From Plazaster borealis (lineage: Eukaryota; Echinodermata; Asteroidea; Forcipulatida; Labidiasteridae): a DNA stretch of 64,000 nucleotides. How positions within the stretch are numbered: position 1 is the stretch's first letter; every line of letters starts with the position of its first letter. The translations under genes and the position numbers were made by a program. A model generated the notes under the pieces. It saw only the letters and a list, made by a program, of their open reading frames with translations, was not told the DNA's origin and made no database searches. The stretch is taken from positions 11,007,501 through 11,071,500 of the forward strand of contig CM037459.1 of NCBI GenBank assembly GCA_021014325.1, in the 5' to 3' direction. Positions 60,541 to 64,000 of the stretch are shown one piece after another.

Positions 60541-60707
60541 CTTTAAAAAACAAGAAGATGAACACAAAATTAAACAAAGGTAATATGTATATTAGACAAA
60601 TTACATTTATATAATGGATAGGCCTATCAACAGATCAATAATTCAGAAAGTCAGTTACTATACACATGCATGTAATGTTAACAGAAACTGTTAAATCTAG
60701 GTAGTAA

Positions 60708-60846
60708 GGCCGCATCCGAAATGGCGACTACAGCTAAAGCTACATCTGTTGCTAAGGGTGTTGCTAATGACGTCCTATACTTCAACGCATGATGACGCGA
60801 AAATCTAGCCGTAGCCGTAGCTGTAGCTGCCAATTCGGACACGGCC
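60708..60846. mobile_element. Harbinger-like MITE flanked by TAA
   Basis: GGCCGCATCCGAAATGGCGA and AATTCGGACACGGCC ends, with TAA at 60705-60707 and 60847-60849. A 3-bp TWA duplication is the usual Harbinger target. Inner blocks CTACAGCTAAAGCTAC and GTAGCCGTAGCTGTAGC are inverted. Confidence 0.8.
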
Positions 60847-60962
60847 TAACATTCAAATATGTCGCGACTGGAGGCCACCATCTTGGTTAAGGCACAATTG
60901 CATGTTGATCTTGAGAAGTCTGGGCACCCGCCTTTAAGCGAAATCAGAAGAGGACCGCCCAT

Positions 60963-61151
60963 TGCCCAATTTCATAAAGCATGTAAGCACAAAAACTTGC
61001 TAAGCACAGAAAACTTTTGCTAGGAAAATAGGTTACCAGCCAAACTACCATACAGTTACCATTGATGTGACTGGTATCCCACTCATTTCTTGCTTAGCAA
61101 AGACATTGGCTAAGCAGAATTTTCTGCTAAACAGCTTTATGAAATTGGGCC
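60963..61151. mobile_element. Harbinger-like MITE, family H copy 7
   Basis: GCCCAATTTCATAAAGC and AGCTTTATGAAATTGGGCC ends. CAG follows the right end; the left flank is mutated. Interior GGTTACCAGCCAAACTACCA shared with copies 1 and 6. Confidence 0.82.
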
Positions 61152-61319
61152 CAGATTATGAATATGCATTTGAGGTGATTATTTTACATAGGTGCATATG
61201 CAAGGCACGCAAGGCACACAAGCAGCATCATGCGCACATGACGAAAAAACTGGGCGATGTCAGCCCACTTCATATTATTCATGACTTTGCAGTCGGCCGG
61301 GCGCCCTGACTCTCACGAT

Positions 61320-61850
61320 GCAAAGGCGGCAGCATGTTTTGAATGCATTTTTAACTAGGTTTTTAAATTTATTTGACATATATTCAAAACATCACATCTG
61401 GACGAATTAATCGTTTGGCAGGCCCTATCATGTATCATAGAAATTCCACAAATGTATGGAATAAGGTCAAGTATGTTGGAGTATGCGATGTTATAAATAT
61501 TTGTAAAGAGGGCGGTCAAAGTGGTAAGACTTGCTCATACTTTGAAAACTAAGCGATGTACAGAGTGGGTTGTAAAGGAAACTATAGACCGATGTTATAA
61601 AACTAAGAGAACCATAACAGCCCAACAAGGTGGGCTAAATGTCACCCAACAAGGATAAAATAACAATTCTGAATCTAGCATTCAGCAGTCTTGCAAATCT
61701 GGATGAGCAAAGCTTCAGCTTTTTCCTTCAGGTATACACGTATATGAAAATATTTTGTTTTAAAAATGTTTGCACTGGCAGGGGACCTTAACAGGGTTTT
61801 TTATACCCTGGACTCTAGTATGCAAAGGAGGAGTCCACTGGGCTATTTGA
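61320..61850. other. Intron or upstream stretch, nothing recognised
   Basis: No ALDH7A1 upstream exon, gene or repeat was found here. Confidence 0.4.
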
Positions 61851-62675
61851 CAGTGCACATTTTGGGCACAATCTTTGAAAATGGACATTTTAGAAATTTG
61901 CGATCGAAAATTTGTGCGCGCAATTTTTGAACTATTAGTCTGCCCTCACAAATACAAATTGTGTGGCTGAAGCACAAAATTGATACAAACTACACAGATT
62001 GCATGAATAATTCCCCTTGGGACAAGGCTAGGCGGTGTTTCAAAAATAGCATTGCTGGAGCAGTTGTTTCAAAAATAGCATTGCTGGAGCAGTTGTTGTC
62101 ATCGTCAGACTAGAAACAAGCTAATTAAAACCACAATGGAAGAAGCTTTTGAGGAGCTTTGCAAAGCAAGTTTTGGAACAAAAATATCGCTTCAGACAGA
62201 AGATAGGCCTACTTCTACTTCTACTTCGTTACTCGGCAGGATCCACAAGTTAGGATATACATGCCAAGGAGCAATTATAGTTAAGTGTCTTGCTCAAGGA
62301 CATGAGTACCGGGACTGAGATTCGAACCCACGACTCAGCCACCACAACTTGAATTTGGTGCACTAGACCGCTCGGCCTTAGTCTAGACCGGAAGACTAAG
62401 AGAATAATTTGAATAGGGCCTAAGAAAGTTTCAGCAGAATGCTACAGTACTCCGTAACATTTAACCTTAGGGTGGAGGAAATTCTCTTCTTCATCTGTTC
62501 ATGAACGACAAAGATCGCCTGGTGTTCAAAGTTTGCACCTGAGGCCGAGTTACCCTGCACAAATTTTTAAATCATGTGAGGGGGTGAGGAAACAAAGTTT
62601 TCGCCGACAAAAATGGCACAAAGCGCAAAAAAATAAAGAATCGATTTTCAAAGATTGCGCCCAAAGCAACACTGA
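61851..62675. mobile_element. Long-TIR DNA element, family G copy 2, with SINE inserted
   Basis: TTTGGGCACAATCTTTGAAA at the left and TTTCAAAGATTGCGCCCAAA at the right. Interior blocks GTTGTTGTCATCGTCAGACT and AACGACAAAGATCGC match copy 1 in reverse. A 29-bp unit (GTTTCAAAAATAGCATTGCT...) is duplicated at 62037-62095. A SINE lies inside. Confidence 0.78.
62262..62385 (-). mobile_element. tRNA-Ser/Leu-like SINE inside family G element
   Basis: Minus strand: AAGGCCGAGCGGTCTAGTGC, GGGTTCGAATCTCAGTCCCG, then CTCATGTCCTTGAGCAAGAC. The A and B boxes are intact. Confidence 0.75.
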
Positions 62676-62829
62676 CACTGACAGTCTTGAGTCTTGAGTA
62701 AAGTAATCCCTGTAGCAGTTCTCACTGGAAACTAAACTGGGATGGTGCATCAGGTGCCGTCACTGGTCAAATGTGCAGGGGATGGTGAACTTATGTTTAA
62801 TTAATGTGCAAGTAAAAAGCAAAAGAGAG

Positions 62830-64000
62830 TTACAGGAGCCTGGAGCCAGCGCTAGGTGTTAAGACACCAAGAGCTGGTAGGGCTATCTTCTGGAATGCTA
62901 CAACAGATGGGGCACACACAGCTGCTAGGGGAAACTGATTCCATATCCTCACTGAGTGTGGGTAAAATGAAAACTTGTATGAGTCAATGGATGCATCTGG
63001 TATGGTGTATTTTAAGTTGGTGGTTTGTCTAGTGAAGTATGCCGATGGATTGATAACTGCTGGCATTTGGATGCTGACCAGGTGATAGTGAATTTTGGAG
63101 AACAAGGTGGATTGAGCTAAGAGGCGCCTTGTATGTAGCGAGTCCCAGTTTAGTTTTGAGATTAATGTTGAGACTGAGGTGATTCTGCGGTAGTCGTTGT
63201 TGACAAAGCGAGCTGCTGATCTTTGAATTTGTTCGATGCGTTTTTGGCTTTGGATTGTTTGAGGATTCCATGTTTCCGAGGCATATTCAATTTGGGGACG
63301 TACCAGGGTTTGATAAGCTGTAGTTTTGACATCTTTGGTGCAGCAGGACAAGGTTCTTCGAAGGAGACCGAGTGTGCGACTGGCCTTGTTAATTATTTTT
63401 TGATGACGAGTGTTCCATCTGAGGTCGTTAGTAACAGTCACGCCCAAGTATTCATGTTGACTTACTGATGTTAGATCCTCACCGTTGATATTGTATTGAA
63501 ATTTCCTAGGTTTGCGTTTCTTTGTAATAGACAGGGATGAGCATTTCTTGATGTTAAAGTTCATTAGCCATTTGGTAGACCAATTTGCAAGAGTTTCCAG
63601 GTCTTCTTGGATTTTGAGGTGGTCTTCCTGGGAATGAATTTCTCTGTAAATGATACTATCATCAGCAAACAGTCTCATTGTTGAGTTTATCTTTTCCTGG
63701 ATGTCATTTATATATATAAGAGGAAGAGAACTGGTCCTAGGACAGATCCCTGGGGCACTCCTGATGTAACATTAGGGACCTACCCCAAGATGAGCAAGTT
63801 CCATTGACTGAAACTGCCTGCTCTCTGCCATTTAGGAATGCATCTATCCAATTTAATTGTGTCCCTTGATGCCATAGTATTGGAGTTTTGAAGAGAGATG
63901 CTGGTGTGGTACTTTGTCAAAGGCCTTGCTGAAGTCCAGAAAATTTATATCAGTTTGCCCGTGATTGTGAAGACAGTAAGCCCAGTCTTGCGTTGCTGTA
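62830..64000 (-). pseudogene. Non-LTR retrotransposon reverse transcriptase, frameshifted
   Basis: The minus strand encodes an RT of the CR1/L2-like group: FLDFSKAFDKVPHQHL (about 63880-63940), GVPQGSVLGPVLFLLYI (about 63715-63761), the catalytic FADD box (63658-63669), then an open 282-codon stretch to 62830 with YLGVTVTNDLRWN and LVRPQIEYASETW. Frames shift at least three times: near 63858, near 63780, and in an expanded TA run at 63709-63718 between LLYI and the following ND. It runs off the right edge and is non-functional as read. Confidence 0.9.

Noticed and set aside
1..64000. CRISPR array, phage, bacterial defence or biosynthetic cluster
   Set aside because: Repeats are tandem minisatellites or palindromic MITEs, not regularly spaced short repeats with unique spacers; only a spliced animal gene and transposon relics encode protein.

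Overview
The window looks like intron-rich, repeat-rich nuclear DNA from an invertebrate deuterostome. An echinoderm, perhaps a sea star, fits best. The introns are AT-rich, every splice site found is GT-AG, and the introns are packed with short palindromic DNA transposons, tRNA-derived SINEs and worn non-LTR retrotransposon ends. The sea-star assignment rests on my recollection of similar repeat families and was not tested. No bacterial-type gene, operon, CRISPR array or phage gene is present.

One protein-coding gene explains almost the whole window. On the minus strand, 14 exons between 60540 and 399 encode the central 407 residues of an ALDH7A1-type (antiquitin) alpha-aminoadipic semialdehyde dehydrogenase, the lysine-catabolism enzyme. 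The 14 exons total 1223 nt and join in one open frame with matching phases at all 13 introns. The catalytic Asn, Glu and Cys are present with standard ALDH spacing. The N-terminal exon(s) lie beyond 60540, probably past the right edge. The last exon(s), encoding the C-terminal region, lie left of position 399. The 13 complete introns run from about 0.9 to 16.8 kb.

The rest is intronic. Positions 497-17299 hold a hexamer minisatellite that starts as TTAGGG-like repeats, a fold-back repeat beside a retrotransposon 3' end, a 115-bp tandem array, a 190-bp inverted duplication and a 1.36-kb terminal-inverted-repeat element. Positions 17417-28443 hold CA/TG-rich mosaic repeats, a near-perfect 115-bp snapback hairpin, a roughly 155-bp tandem array and a five-unit 165-195-bp array. 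Positions 29647-57102 carry most copies of two TTAA-flanked MITE families and one MITE family flanked by CAG/CTG. Positions 60541-64000 carry more MITEs and a frameshifted reverse-transcriptase pseudogene.

The most unusual signals are perfect histone-type 3' stem-loop sequences (GGYTCTTTTCAGRRCC) in three repeat or intronic contexts without a histone gene; related elements sharing ends but carrying different interiors; a SINE split by a MITE that left a clean CAG duplication; and a 47-bp hairpin linked to an 18-bp minisatellite, present in two opposed copies. I found no convincing new protein system.
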